Of a DNA stretch of 64,000 nucleotides, positions 36,707 to 45,648 are shown piece after piece. The notes below the pieces were generated by a model. The model was not told where the DNA came from. It made no database searches and saw only the letters and a program-made list of their open reading frames with translations. The stretch lies in the NCBI RefSeq assembly GCF_009829085.1, contig NZ_WUQY01000005.1:1-64000 (forward strand), read 5' to 3'. Position numbers and translations under genes: made by a program. Every line of letters starts with the position of its first letter. Positions within the stretch are counted from its first letter, which is position 1. This DNA comes from Sphingobacterium bovisgrunnientis. Lineage in GTDB: Bacteria > Bacteroidota > Bacteroidia > Sphingobacteriales > Sphingobacteriaceae.

Positions 36707-37600
36707 CTAATAGTTTCGCACATCAATACCCCAAAGTAATTTTTCACGCAATGTGCCAAAGTAACTGTCATTCTGCAGTCTGATAAGATTTATTTCAAAT
36801 GGTGCTTTACGAATAGTTATTTCTATGTCTGTAGATAATGTTTCACTCATAGAGTCACAACTTAAAATATATTTATCTGTACGGCTTTCAATTTTTAGGT
36901 TGAGCGTCATATCAGCTGAAACGACAATCGGACGTACATTCAAATTGTGGGGTGAAATAGGAGTAATCACGAAATTGCCACTTCCGGGCATTATTATCGG
37001 GCCACCACAACTCAACGAATAGGCTGTAGAACCTGTTGGTGTCGCTATTATTAATCCATCTGCCCAGTAGGAATTCAATAACTCATCATTGATCATCGCA
37101 TTCACTGTGATCATGGCAGAGGAATCGTATCGGAAAACCGTAATGTCATTTAGTGCGAAGCTATCTTCGCCAAACAATTTCTTTTGGTCACTTTCAACAC
37201 TTAAAAGTGTTCTCTTTTGGATGGTAAATTGATTATTTAAGATTTTGGTAAGTGCCGATTCGATATTTTCTTTTGGAATATTTGCTAAAAAGCCAAGTCG
37301 TCCCAAATTGATCCCTGCAATAGGAATTCCTGAATCACGAATAACTGAAACTGCTGCTAACATGGTACCATCACCACCAAGACTTAATAAGAAATCAATA
37401 TCTTTTGGCAGGTCATGATGTGCTTCAAAAGTTTGTAAGTTTTTAGGACATTTACTTGTGTTCAGTAAGAATTTATAGAATTCTCGATAAATAACAACCT
37501 CTATTTTTTCACTCTCCAAGTAATTGAAAAGTATCTCAATGAATGGCGTAATAGATGTATTAAATACTCTTCCAAATATGGCAATCTTTTGATGTTGCAT
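36707..37600 (-). CDS. nadK: NAD kinase
   Basis: 297-aa ATP-NAD kinase making NADP. The GGDGT motif is in LSLGGDGTMLAAV near residue 74, the NE/D-type segment is in the central domain, and the PTGSTAYSLSCGGP motif (about 193-206) contributes to NAD binding. ATG at 37600. It lies between the CBS-domain gene and the DUF6089 gene in a same-strand run. Confidence 0.95.
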   Translation of the reverse strand: MQHQKIAIFGRVFNTSITPFIEILFNYLESEKIEVVIYREFYKFLLNTSKCPKNLQTFEAHHDLPKDIDFLLSLGGDGTMLAAVSVIRDSGIPIAGINLGRLGFLANIPKENIESALTKILNNQFTIQKRTLLSVESDQKKLFGEDSFALNDITVFRYDSSAMITVNAMINDELLNSYWADGLIIATPTGSTAYSLSCGGPIIMPGSGNFVITPISPHNLNVRPIVVSADMTLNLKIESRTDKYILSCDSMSETLSTDIEITIRKAPFEINLIRLQNDSYFGTLREKLLWGIDVRNY

Positions 37601-37642
37601 TCTAGCAAGTTTGATATTCCTTACAAAGGTGCGAAGAATTGC

Positions 37643-38302
37643 TTATAAATCTAAATAATTCATCAAAAGGTCGTAGCGATCTTGTATATCCGATTGTGCA
37701 CCACCATCTCTGAAAGTCGCTTTGACTACATAATCGTTGCGCCATAAGGATGCTACTACGGAAGAAATATTTGTTTTATTGACTTTAATAGTCATTTCTA
37801 GTTTGGAGCTATCAGGTATTTGATGCACAGTAGTACTTAGAATTGATGTGTTTTCAGCTTCTATAATTCGTGCAACATGAGATAACGCATTGTCGCGAAT
37901 TCCCAATTCTAAAACGATTATAGCACCTTCATCATTACCTAAAGTAGCATTCAATGCTACCAACAAACATTGTTTGGTCAACACACCTTGGTACTCGTGA
38001 TTTTTGTTTAATATTGGAATGAAGCAATAGTCGAAAGCGACCATACTTTGTAAGGCGTCATAAATGTGTTGATAATCGAATAAATAAACCGAATTGAAAA
38101 GTATTTTAATAGATTCCAGTGATGCGTGAGGATTAATTTGATCCAATAACACATCTTCGGTAATGATGCCATAAAATAAATTATCCTCTACGACGGCTAA
38201 TTGTTTGAGGTGATTGTCCGTCATTTTATTGAGTGCAAAGTCAATGCTGTCGGATAGTAAAACCTCGTGGTAATCAGTAGATATGTATTGTCCTATAAAC
38301 AT
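37643..38302 (-). CDS. CBS-domain protein
   Basis: 219-aa cytoplasmic protein with two CBS domains (about 1-60 and 70-125) that typically bind adenine nucleotides, and a C-terminal ACT-like domain (about 130-210). It opens the conserved operon CBS - nadK - DUF6089 - uppS - bamA - ompH - ompH. A role as nucleotide sensor is inferred from the fold and not shown. Confidence 0.82.
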   Translation of the reverse strand: MFIGQYISTDYHEVLLSDSIDFALNKMTDNHLKQLAVVEDNLFYGIITEDVLLDQINPHASLESIKILFNSVYLFDYQHIYDALQSMVAFDYCFIPILNKNHEYQGVLTKQCLLVALNATLGNDEGAIIVLELGIRDNALSHVARIIEAENTSILSTTVHQIPDSSKLEMTIKVNKTNISSVVASLWRNDYVVKATFRDGGAQSDIQDRYDLLMNYLDL

Positions 38303-38481
38303 GACTATGCTTTATTAAGTTAGACTTTAATTATTACAAATCGTTTACTAAATATTCAAAAAAAAAGGATGAAAAGCAAAATTAACGGAATAAATATTGT
38401 AAATTATATCCATATTAAAGCATTATTTTTTATTTTTACGCGTCAAGATTTGCAGGAAAAAACCGTGACAAATCGTATCAT

Positions 38482-39309
38482 ATGGCTGAAGACAAGAAGA
38501 AGTTTATACAGGTAAGAGAGGTAATACGGAAAAAAAGTCCTGGATTAGCGAAGTGGATTCCAAGTCCTTTAATAAGTTACTTGGAGCGTACTATACATGA
38601 AGATGATATCAATGATATTATGTATAGATTTCGCGATTTAAAAGGCTTAGATTTTGTTGATGCGCTGATTAACGATTTGGGTGTAGAAGTCGTGTTGGAA
38701 GGGGCAGAAAATATACCTCGAGACGATAGTGTTATTTTTGCATCAAATCATCCTTTGGGTGGTCTTGATGGAATCGCCTTTATGCAGGCTATTGGACGTG
38801 TCCGAAGAGATGTGAAATTTTTGGTTAACGATATTCTTATGAATGTAGTTAACTTAGAGCCTTTATTTGTAGGGGTCAATAAGATTGGGGGACAAAATAA
38901 AAGTGCTGTATCTGCTATAGAAGAAGCTTATGCTGCAGACCACGCTTTATTGGTTTTTCCGGCAGGACTTGTTTCGCGCAAAATAAATGGCCAAATTGTA
39001 GATTTGGAATGGAAAAAAAGTTTTATTTCAAAGTCCAAAAAATATAAAAAAGATATAATTCCGGTGTATATAGAAGGAAGAAATTCCAATTTCTTTTACA
39101 ACCTTTCTAATTGGCGAAATCGATTAGGTATAAAATTTAATTTAGAGATGTTGTATTTGGTTGATGAGTTTTTTGGTCAACGTAATCAGCGGGTCACTAT
39201 TCGTGTAGGGGAACGTATTCCTTATACGACATTTGATAATTCTAGAAATGAGAAACAGTGGGCTGCAGAAGTAAAGCAGCAGGTATACGTGTTGAAGACG
39301 CAGAAATAA
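38482..39309 (+). CDS. lysophospholipid/O-acyltransferase, possible GlsA
   Basis: 275-aa PlsC-like acyltransferase. The catalytic H-x4-D motif is in SNHPLGGLDGIAF (about 92-104) and the substrate-binding motif in VFPAGLVSRK. The GNAT acyltransferase gene starts 4 bases after the stop. In Bacteroides thetaiotaomicron such a pair (GlsB N-acyltransferase, GlsA O-acyltransferase) makes glycine lipids; ornithine-lipid synthesis uses the analogous OlsB/OlsA pair. I infer the O-acylation step of an amino-acid lipid. Confidence 0.75.
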   Translation: MAEDKKKFIQVREVIRKKSPGLAKWIPSPLISYLERTIHEDDINDIMYRFRDLKGLDFVDALINDLGVEVVLEGAENIPRDDSVIFASNHPLGGLDGIAFMQAIGRVRRDVKFLVNDILMNVVNLEPLFVGVNKIGGQNKSAVSAIEEAYAADHALLVFPAGLVSRKINGQIVDLEWKKSFISKSKKYKKDIIPVYIEGRNSNFFYNLSNWRNRLGIKFNLEMLYLVDEFFGQRNQRVTIRVGERIPYTTFDNSRNEKQWAAEVKQQVYVLKTQK

Positions 39310-39313
39310 TTAT

Positions 39314-40264
39314 ATGGAAGAAATTATAGCTCCAGTTGAGAGAGATTTGATTAAGGCAGAGTTGACGAGAGAAGCTTTTTTACGTTATACCAATAATGGT
39401 AATAATGAAGTATATCTGGTTAATTACCATACAGCGCCTAATATTATGCGTGAAATAGGTCGTTTGCGAGAGGTTACTTTTAGATCTGCTGGTGGTGGTA
39501 CGGGGCAACCGTTGGATATAGATGAGAACGACACATGTACACACAACTATGATCAATTGATCGCTTGGAATCCTGATGATGAAGAAATAATAGCTGGGTA
39601 TAGGACAATTCGTTGTGATCAGTCGGTGGATGAGCAAGGGAATATTCATTTATCTACTTCTCATTATTTTGAGTTTTCGGACGAGTTTAATAAAGATTAT
39701 TTGCCCTATACGATAGAATTAGGCCGTTCGTGGGTGCAACCGCGCTACCAACCTTCTATTGATAACCGTAAAGGTTTGTTTTCATTGGATAATCTTTGGG
39801 ATGGTCTTGGTGCATTAGTCGTTATCAATCCTGATATAAAATACTTATTTGGAAAAGTAACCATGTATCCACAATTCAACGAAGAAGCACGTGACTTGCT
39901 GATGTACTTCATGGAAACTTATTTCCCCGACCGTAAAAATTTAGTAAAGCCATACGAAGAATTGAATATAGGTTATAAAACAGATATTTCTAAATACATT
40001 GGTGTGTTTGATGGTCTGAATTACAAAGACGGGTATAAAGTGCTAAACAAACATATCCGTGAATTGGGAGAAAATATTCCTCCTTTGATTAATACGTATA
40101 TGAATCTTTCGCCGACTATGTTGACTTTTGGAACAGCATTGAACGATGAATTTGGTGAAGTCGAAGAAACAGGGATTTTGATTACTTTGGAAGATATTTA
40201 CCTTCCGAAAAAAGAACGCCACATCAGTACATTTGAACGTGATAGGTTCTTCGTAGAAAAGTAA
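39314..40264 (+). CDS. GNAT-type N-acyltransferase, possible GlsB
   Basis: 316-aa protein of the hemolysin/OlsB-like GNAT family, acylating an amino acid with a 3-hydroxy fatty acyl group. It has the EIGRLREVTFRSAGGGTGQ segment, an ELGRSWVQPRYQ acyl-binding strand and a long C-terminal extension. It is directly downstream of the O-acyltransferase, so the two probably act in sequence to make a phosphorus-free amino-acid lipid of the outer membrane. Amino acid not determined. Confidence 0.75.
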   Translation: MEEIIAPVERDLIKAELTREAFLRYTNNGNNEVYLVNYHTAPNIMREIGRLREVTFRSAGGGTGQPLDIDENDTCTHNYDQLIAWNPDDEEIIAGYRTIRCDQSVDEQGNIHLSTSHYFEFSDEFNKDYLPYTIELGRSWVQPRYQPSIDNRKGLFSLDNLWDGLGALVVINPDIKYLFGKVTMYPQFNEEARDLLMYFMETYFPDRKNLVKPYEELNIGYKTDISKYIGVFDGLNYKDGYKVLNKHIRELGENIPPLINTYMNLSPTMLTFGTALNDEFGEVEETGILITLEDIYLPKKERHISTFERDRFFVEK

Positions 40265-40292
40265 GATTTAAATTTAAATATATAAATAGCAA

Positions 40293-40331
40293 CAGCCTTT
40301 TATCTCATCGATAAAAGGCTGCTTATTTATT
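40293..40331 (+). terminator. terminator after acyltransferase pair
   Basis: 11-bp arms (40293-40303 / 40311-40321) with a 7-nt loop, followed by a T-rich tract. It separates the converging acyltransferase and dnaB genes. Confidence 0.8.
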
Positions 40332-40350
40332 ATTTTAAAGCTCAACTTTT

Positions 40351-41943
40351 TTAAAAAGGAGAATCATCAGGCATATCATTCATGCGGGAAGGCATGGTGA
40401 TGCCACCGCCACCCATGAAATCATCAAATGATGCAGAAGGGGACATGGCAGATCCGCCAAACGGAGAGTCATTACTACTGAATGAATCACCACCACCCAT
40501 ACCACCAAAGTCTTCCTCTAAATCGACGAATTTCACATATTTACCAACGAATTTTAGAGGAACGATGCCTGTTTCACCGTTACGGTGTTTTGCGATAATT
40601 ACCTCACCAACACCAGCAGTAGAGCGACCTTCTTCATCTTCTGTCAAACCATAATATTCTGGGCGGTATAAGAATAACACCATATCGGCATCCTGCTCAA
40701 TAGATCCGGATTCACGTAAGTCGGACAGCATTGGACGTTTACTGTTTCCTGGACGTGATTCTACAGCACGGCTCAATTGTGATAAGGCCAATACCGGAAC
40801 ATTCAATTCTTTAGCTACAGATTTCAATGCACGTGAAATACTGCCAATTTCTTGCTCACGGTTACCACCGCCTTTACCTTCGGATTTACCATGCATTAAT
40901 TGCAGGTAATCGACAATAACCATTTGTATATCATGTTGCGCTTTGAGGCGACGACATTTTGCGCGAAATTCAAAGACGTTTAGTGCAGGGGTATCATCAA
41001 TAATCAACGGTGCTTCCGTCAACCGGCCAATTCGCGAATGTAGTTGTTGCCATTCGTGATCCGCCAAGTTTCCTTTCTTTAATTTTTCTTGTTCAATTTC
41101 AGTTTCACCAGCTATTAGACGATTTACCAATTGAACAGAAGACATCTCTAGTGAGAATACAACAACAGGTCGCTGGTGATCAACAGCAGCATTACGAGCT
41201 ACAGAAAGTACGAATGCTGTTTTACCCATTGCAGGACGAGCAGCGATGATGACTAAATCAGAGGGTTGCCATCCCGAAGTCATTCTGTCAAGCGCCGTCA
41301 ATCCTGACGGAATACCTGTTAGTCCATCTGTACGGTCGCGCAATAATTCAAGATTATTGATAGCCTCACGCATAATGTCATCCATTTTACGTGAATCTCT
41401 TCTTAGGTTATTTTGTGCAATGTCAAATAGACTTTTTTCAGCGTGGTCTAATAAATCGAAGATATCCGAAGTCTCATCATACGAAGAATTAATAATTTCT
41501 GTAGAAACTTTGATTAACTCACGTTGAATATATTTTTGTGAAATAATACGTGCGTGGTATTCAATATTGGCTGCAGAAACAACTCGATCTGTTAGCTGCG
41601 TGATATAATACGCTCCACCGACCATTTCAAGTGAACCTAATTTACGAAGTTCTGCTGTAACAGTTAAGATGTCAATCGGAGAAGTCTTCTGAAATAAGGA
41701 GAAAATGGCTTCAAATATTTTTTGATGCGCTTCTTTGTAAAAAGAATCTGGCTTCAAAATATCGATAACTTCACTCAATGCATTTTTCTCCAACATCAAT
41801 GCGCCTAGTACTGCTTCTTCCAAATCCACAGCTTGTGGAGGTAGCTTACCAAGACCACTAATCATATTATTTAGACTCGTGCGTTTTTTGTTAAAATTTG
41901 CCTTGTTAAAGTTTGTATTTTGACCCGAATATTCTTGCTCCAT
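40351..41943 (-). CDS. dnaB: Replicative DNA helicase DnaB
   Basis: 530-aa hexameric 5'-3' replicative helicase. An N-terminal DnaB domain (about 35-150) is followed by a RecA-like motor with Walker A in AARPAMGKTAF, the FSLEMS segment, Walker B in VIVDYLQLM, and the LSQLSRAVESR arginine-finger region. The C-terminus is Gly/Ser/Asp-rich. I used the ATG at 41943; a frame nine codons longer (41970) is less likely. A TACTTTTG element lies at 42020-42013. Upstream is the DnaA-box-like gap. Confidence 0.96.
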   Translation of the reverse strand: MEQEYSGQNTNFNKANFNKKRTSLNNMISGLGKLPPQAVDLEEAVLGALMLEKNALSEVIDILKPDSFYKEAHQKIFEAIFSLFQKTSPIDILTVTAELRKLGSLEMVGGAYYITQLTDRVVSAANIEYHARIISQKYIQRELIKVSTEIINSSYDETSDIFDLLDHAEKSLFDIAQNNLRRDSRKMDDIMREAINNLELLRDRTDGLTGIPSGLTALDRMTSGWQPSDLVIIAARPAMGKTAFVLSVARNAAVDHQRPVVVFSLEMSSVQLVNRLIAGETEIEQEKLKKGNLADHEWQQLHSRIGRLTEAPLIIDDTPALNVFEFRAKCRRLKAQHDIQMVIVDYLQLMHGKSEGKGGGNREQEIGSISRALKSVAKELNVPVLALSQLSRAVESRPGNSKRPMLSDLRESGSIEQDADMVLFLYRPEYYGLTEDEEGRSTAGVGEVIIAKHRNGETGIVPLKFVGKYVKFVDLEEDFGGMGGGDSFSSNDSPFGGSAMSPSASFDDFMGGGGITMPSRMNDMPDDSPF

Positions 41944-42353
41944 TATCCCGTAATTTTTTATGTTTTTCAATACTTTTACCCATGCTATTGGACATGTAAA
42001 ACATCGTTATAACAAAAGTACTAAAAATTGTAAAGCTGAAATTTTATAGTTCTTCACATCTTCATGTTAAGTAAATTTTAGCAATGCTTTAGGTGCTATT
42101 AAATAACGAGTTATTATTAACATATATTGTGGATATTGTGTTAATTCATTCTTAATTACGCTAGTGTTCAAGTTGTTAGCGGTATGTGGAAAACTCTTGT
42201 GTGTGTGAATAAGTCAAAAATGGTTGTTGTGTGAATTGCTTGATGATGAACTATGTAGTTAAGTTTTCATAATCAATACTTTAAGAAAAGTTCCTGTCGC
42301 GAAGAGTAATTTTTCTTTTTTATACTACATAAAATATATACTATCTTTGCTGT
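41944..42353. other. intergenic gap with DnaA-box-like cluster
   Basis: About 410 bases between the divergent dnaB and ubiE/menG genes, with no coding signal. It holds an AT-rich block (42095-42128) followed by four same-orientation, 9-bp DnaA-box-like sites on the minus strand: ATATCCACA (42136-42128), TTTTCCACA (42193-42185), TTATTCACA (42212-42204) and CAATTCACA (42238-42230). The second and third match TTWTNCACA exactly. Also present are a dnaB -7 element (42020-42013) and a ubiE -7 element (42342-42349). Confidence 0.45.
42342..42349 (+). promoter_or_regulatory. -7 element next to ubiE start
   Basis: TATCTTTG matches TAnnTTTG and ends 4 bases before the ATG, implying a very short or absent leader. 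The -33 region is T-rich without a clear TTTG. Confidence 0.4.
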
Positions 42354-43094
42354 ATGTCAAATGAAGCTTCAACACTAAAACCATATAAGTCAAAGGACGG
42401 CGGTAAAAAAGAACAAGTCGCAGATATGTTTAACAATATCTCGAAGAAATACGATCTTTTGAATCGTCTGATGACAATGCGTATTGACGTGATATGGCGA
42501 AAGAAGGCAATCAAACTTTTACAAGAAATTCATCCGCAACATATATTGGATGTTGCAACGGGTACTGGTGATTTTGCTATTGAATCTATCAAAATCTTAA
42601 AACCTAAAAAAATTATCGGTGTCGATATTTCGCAAGGAATGTTAGAAGTTGCTAAAGATAAAATTGTAAAAAAAGGATTGCAAAATGTATTTGAAGTTCA
42701 GTTGGGTGATTCAGAAAACCTTCAGTTTGAGGATAATTCTTTTGATGCGGTGACTGTAGCATTTGGGGTTCGTAATTTTGAAGATTTGGAAAAGGGATTG
42801 TCTGAAATTCACCGCGTATTAAAGCCAGGTGGGAAAGCGATTATTTTAGAATTATCTAACCCTACAGCATTTCCTATTAAGCAGTTTTATAATTTTTACT
42901 TTCATAAAATTGTACCTGCATATGGTCGTTTGATTTCTAAAGATTCAAGTGCATATTCTTATTTGCCTGAATCTGTAGCTAAATTTCCTGATGGTGCACG
43001 TTTTGCTAAAATAACAGATAAAGTTGGCTTTAGTTCTACGAACGTTCTGCCTCAAACTTTTGGTTTCTGTACGATTTACGAAGCATCCAAATGA
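42354..43094 (+). CDS. ubiE: Demethylmenaquinone methyltransferase UbiE/MenG
   Basis: 246-aa SAM-dependent C-methyltransferase for the last step of menaquinone synthesis. Motif I (LDVATGTGDFAIE, about 64-76), the VTVAFGVRNFEDLEKGL segment and the LKPGGKAIILELS motif are typical of UbiE/MenG. As Bacteroidota use menaquinone, the MenG role is expected. The stop overlaps the porT start by 4 bases (ATGA). Confidence 0.95.
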   Translation: MSNEASTLKPYKSKDGGKKEQVADMFNNISKKYDLLNRLMTMRIDVIWRKKAIKLLQEIHPQHILDVATGTGDFAIESIKILKPKKIIGVDISQGMLEVAKDKIVKKGLQNVFEVQLGDSENLQFEDNSFDAVTVAFGVRNFEDLEKGLSEIHRVLKPGGKAIILELSNPTAFPIKQFYNFYFHKIVPAYGRLISKDSSAYSYLPESVAKFPDGARFAKITDKVGFSSTNVLPQTFGFCTIYEASK

Positions 43095-43930
43095 TCAAAT
43101 ATGGGTACACCATAATTTTATCAATACTGTTATCGATGCATGCATTGATGGCACAAAATTTTATTTCATTTCCATTTAGTGGGTACGATGAAGACGCAAC
43201 TATTCAAATTGGGTTTCAATACAATTATATAAATCAGAATTATCAATTGAAGTTAAAGGATAATTGGAAACAGTTATTTGAAAGCTTAGATTCTGATTCG
43301 GAGAGTTTAACATATTTGGGAGATTTAAAATCAATTCAAAGTAAAAGCTCGGCTGGATTTTCAATAGGCTTACCGATGGATTTTCGTTGGAGTGAGAAGC
43401 TCTCTATCAATTTTAATCCTTCATTCAATATTCTAAATTCTAATCAAATTGTCTTTTCTCCAATTGATACAGACAGAAACCCTATTGTACGGAGGTCAAA
43501 ACATGTGTTACAAGATCTTCGAGGTGATAATTTCAATTCCTTTGAATTTCCTGTAGCGCTTAAATTTCGTTCGGAAGAAAAAACTTTCTTTGATTCTGAT
43601 ACAAAATATAGAGCTTATGTTTTGGGAGGCGTCAGATTGACTCGATGGGTAGGACTTATAAAACAATATAATGACTTAAGATTGGAGTCTAAAAATAATA
43701 GGCAAATACCTGAAGGAATTATTTTACGTCCAGAATATATGTCATGGGAGGCTGGAGTTGGGTTTGATATCTTTTTATCTTTCTTTAAAGTTTCTCCCGA
43801 GATTAGATTTAGTCAAAGCATAAATAATATATTGAGTAATAATCATCTTTTATCTGCTGAAAACAAATTTATGGCGCCAATAGATCGCGGTCTTGTTCGC
43901 AATATCTATTTTAGCCTCATATTTCAATAA
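43091..43930 (+). CDS. porT: PorT-like type IX secretion outer-membrane protein
   Basis: 279-aa outer-membrane beta-barrel with a signal peptide (about 1-21, ending MAQ). It has amphipathic strands and the closing stretch VSPEIRFSQSINNILS..FMAPIDRGLVRNIYFSLIFQ (quoted in parts), which resembles PorT of Porphyromonas gingivalis. The position directly behind ubiE, with translational coupling, is also typical for porT in Bacteroidota. PorT is needed for T9SS secretion. No other T9SS gene is in this window. Confidence 0.75.
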   Translation: MIKYGYTIILSILLSMHALMAQNFISFPFSGYDEDATIQIGFQYNYINQNYQLKLKDNWKQLFESLDSDSESLTYLGDLKSIQSKSSAGFSIGLPMDFRWSEKLSINFNPSFNILNSNQIVFSPIDTDRNPIVRRSKHVLQDLRGDNFNSFEFPVALKFRSEEKTFFDSDTKYRAYVLGGVRLTRWVGLIKQYNDLRLESKNNRQIPEGIILRPEYMSWEAGVGFDIFLSFFKVSPEIRFSQSINNILSNNHLLSAENKFMAPIDRGLVRNIYFSLIFQ

Positions 43931-43933
43931 AAA

Positions 43934-44695
43934 ATGAGAACAGTTTTAATTACTGGCGCAAGTTCAGGTATCGGTGCTTCCTGTGCGCATGTATTAGCGA
44001 AAGAGGGAAAGTATAGATTGATTCTTTGTGCACGCCGTGAAGATAGGTTGGTACAATTAAAAAACGAGTTACAAGAATCTATTTCAGGTTTGGAAGTGCA
44101 TACTTTTGGGTTAGATGTACGAAACAGAGAAGATGTCCTAAATTCTATAGATAATCTTCCTACCGAATGGAAAAATATTGATGTATTAATCAATAATGCG
44201 GGATTAAGTCAAGGATTGGATGCTTTGCAAGATGGAGATTTGGACGACTGGGATCGTATGATCGATACAAATGTAAAGGGACTTCTTTACGTCACAAAAG
44301 CCGTTACTCCTTTGTTGAAACTTAGTAACAGTGCACATATTATAAATATTGGTTCAATTGCTGGGAAAGAGGTTTATCCGAATGGAAATGTGTATTGTGC
44401 TACTAAACATGCGGTGGATGCGTTGAATAAAGCGATGCGTATTGATTTGTTACCTTTCGGAATAAAAGTTACGGCAATTAATCCTGGTATGGTTGAAACT
44501 GAATTTTCGGAAGTTAGATTTCATGGCGATAAAGAACGTGCAAAAAATGTGTATAATGGCTTAACACCATTGCGTGGAGAGGATATAGCAGAAACAATTG
44601 CTTTTGTTTTATCTCGTCCAGCACATGTAAATATAAACGATTTGCTTATTATGCCTACAGCGCAAGCAAATGGAACTATTGTAAACAGAAAATAA
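43934..44695 (+). CDS. SDR family NAD(P)-dependent oxidoreductase
   Basis: 253-aa classical short-chain dehydrogenase: TGASSGIGASC cofactor motif (about 7-17), NNAG, the catalytic Ser in IGSIAG and Y-x3-K in YCATKH. The sequence is YdfG-like (3-hydroxy acid/serine dehydrogenase group) judging by the REDRL and KAVTPL regions. It lies 3 bases after porT and 7 bases before the yqeY-type gene. Substrate unknown. Confidence 0.92.
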   Translation: MRTVLITGASSGIGASCAHVLAKEGKYRLILCARREDRLVQLKNELQESISGLEVHTFGLDVRNREDVLNSIDNLPTEWKNIDVLINNAGLSQGLDALQDGDLDDWDRMIDTNVKGLLYVTKAVTPLLKLSNSAHIINIGSIAGKEVYPNGNVYCATKHAVDALNKAMRIDLLPFGIKVTAINPGMVETEFSEVRFHGDKERAKNVYNGLTPLRGEDIAETIAFVLSRPAHVNINDLLIMPTAQANGTIVNRK

Positions 44696-44702
44696 TTGTA
44701 TT

Positions 44703-45152
44703 ATGTCATTAGAACAAAAAATAAATCAGGATATCAAAGCAGCGATGATCGCTAAAGATGCTGTGCGTTTGAGAGGATTGCGTGCTGTGAAAGCGGCTAT
44801 TTTATTAGCAAAAACGGAGAAAGCAGGTGTTGAAGAATTGACAGAAGATGCTGAAATCAAAGTTTTGCAGAAATTAGTAAAACAACGCAAGGAATCTGGA
44901 GAGATTTACAAAACTCAAGGTCGTGAGGATTTGTTTCAAACAGAGTTTGAAGAGCAACAAGTAATTGAAGAATATCTTCCGAAACAATTATCTCGTGAAG
45001 AAATTGAAGCGGTTATTAAAAATATTATCACTGAAACTGGCGCTGCCGGCATGAAAGACATGGGTAAAGTAATGGGTGCTGCAAATGCACAATTGGCTGG
45101 TAAAGCTGACGGCAAAACTATTTCTGAAATTGTAAAATCTAGTTTAGCTTAA
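44703..45152 (+). CDS. GatB/YqeY domain protein
   Basis: 149-aa protein matching the YqeY family: LEQKINQDIKAAMIAKDAVRLRGLR at the N-terminus (in parts), VKQRKES and the EEYLPKQLSREEIEAVI C-terminal helices. The fold is the tail domain of GatB, but it occurs alone with unknown function, possibly tRNA-linked. Part of the ubiE to elaA run. Confidence 0.9.
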   Translation: MSLEQKINQDIKAAMIAKDAVRLRGLRAVKAAILLAKTEKAGVEELTEDAEIKVLQKLVKQRKESGEIYKTQGREDLFQTEFEEQQVIEEYLPKQLSREEIEAVIKNIITETGAAGMKDMGKVMGAANAQLAGKADGKTISEIVKSSLA

Positions 45153-45158
45153 TTTCAA

Positions 45159-45608
45159 ATGAGTGTTACTTGGGTAGTTCGTCCTTTTTCAGAATTGTCA
45201 AGTTTGGAGTTGTATAAGATATTACAACTTCGTATTAATGTATTCATGTTGGAACAAGAATGTTTGTACCCGGAATGTGATAACAAAGATTTGAAAGGAA
45301 AGCATTTGATGGGAATTTTGGATGGAGAAGTCGTAGCTTATGCACGCTTACTTCCGCCTAATGTATCCTACGCAGATGCGTCGATTGGTCGTGTAGTAGT
45401 GAATCCAGCTGCACGTCATTTGAAATTGGGGACAGAGCTTATGTTGCAAGCCATTTCAGCCATACGAAAAGATTTTCCAACAGAAGCCATCCGCATTAGC
45501 GCTCAAGCACATTTACAGGGGTTTTATGAAAACGTAGGTTTTGTACGTGTGAGCGAAGATCCTTATCTCGAAGATAATATTCCTCATGTAGAAATGGTGT
45601 TAACATAG
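45159..45608 (+). CDS. ElaA-like GNAT acetyltransferase
   Basis: 149-aa GNAT protein resembling E. coli ElaA: LYKILQLRINVFMLEQECLYPE near the N-terminus (in parts), LLPP, then the acetyl-CoA loop region IGRVVVNPAARHLKLGTELM. Substrate unknown. It is the last gene of the plus-strand run and is followed by a bidirectional hairpin. Confidence 0.9.
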   Translation: MSVTWVVRPFSELSSLELYKILQLRINVFMLEQECLYPECDNKDLKGKHLMGILDGEVVAYARLLPPNVSYADASIGRVVVNPAARHLKLGTELMLQAISAIRKDFPTEAIRISAQAHLQGFYENVGFVRVSEDPYLEDNIPHVEMVLT

Positions 45609-45610
45609 AA

Positions 45611-45648
45611 AATGAAGGCTTTACAATTTGTAAAGTCTTCATTTTTTT
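45611..45648. terminator. bidirectional terminator
   Basis: Imperfect 13-bp hairpin (45612-45624 / 45629-45641, one G-T pair), with T-runs at both ends. It separates the converging elaA-like and ABC-F genes. Confidence 0.8.
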
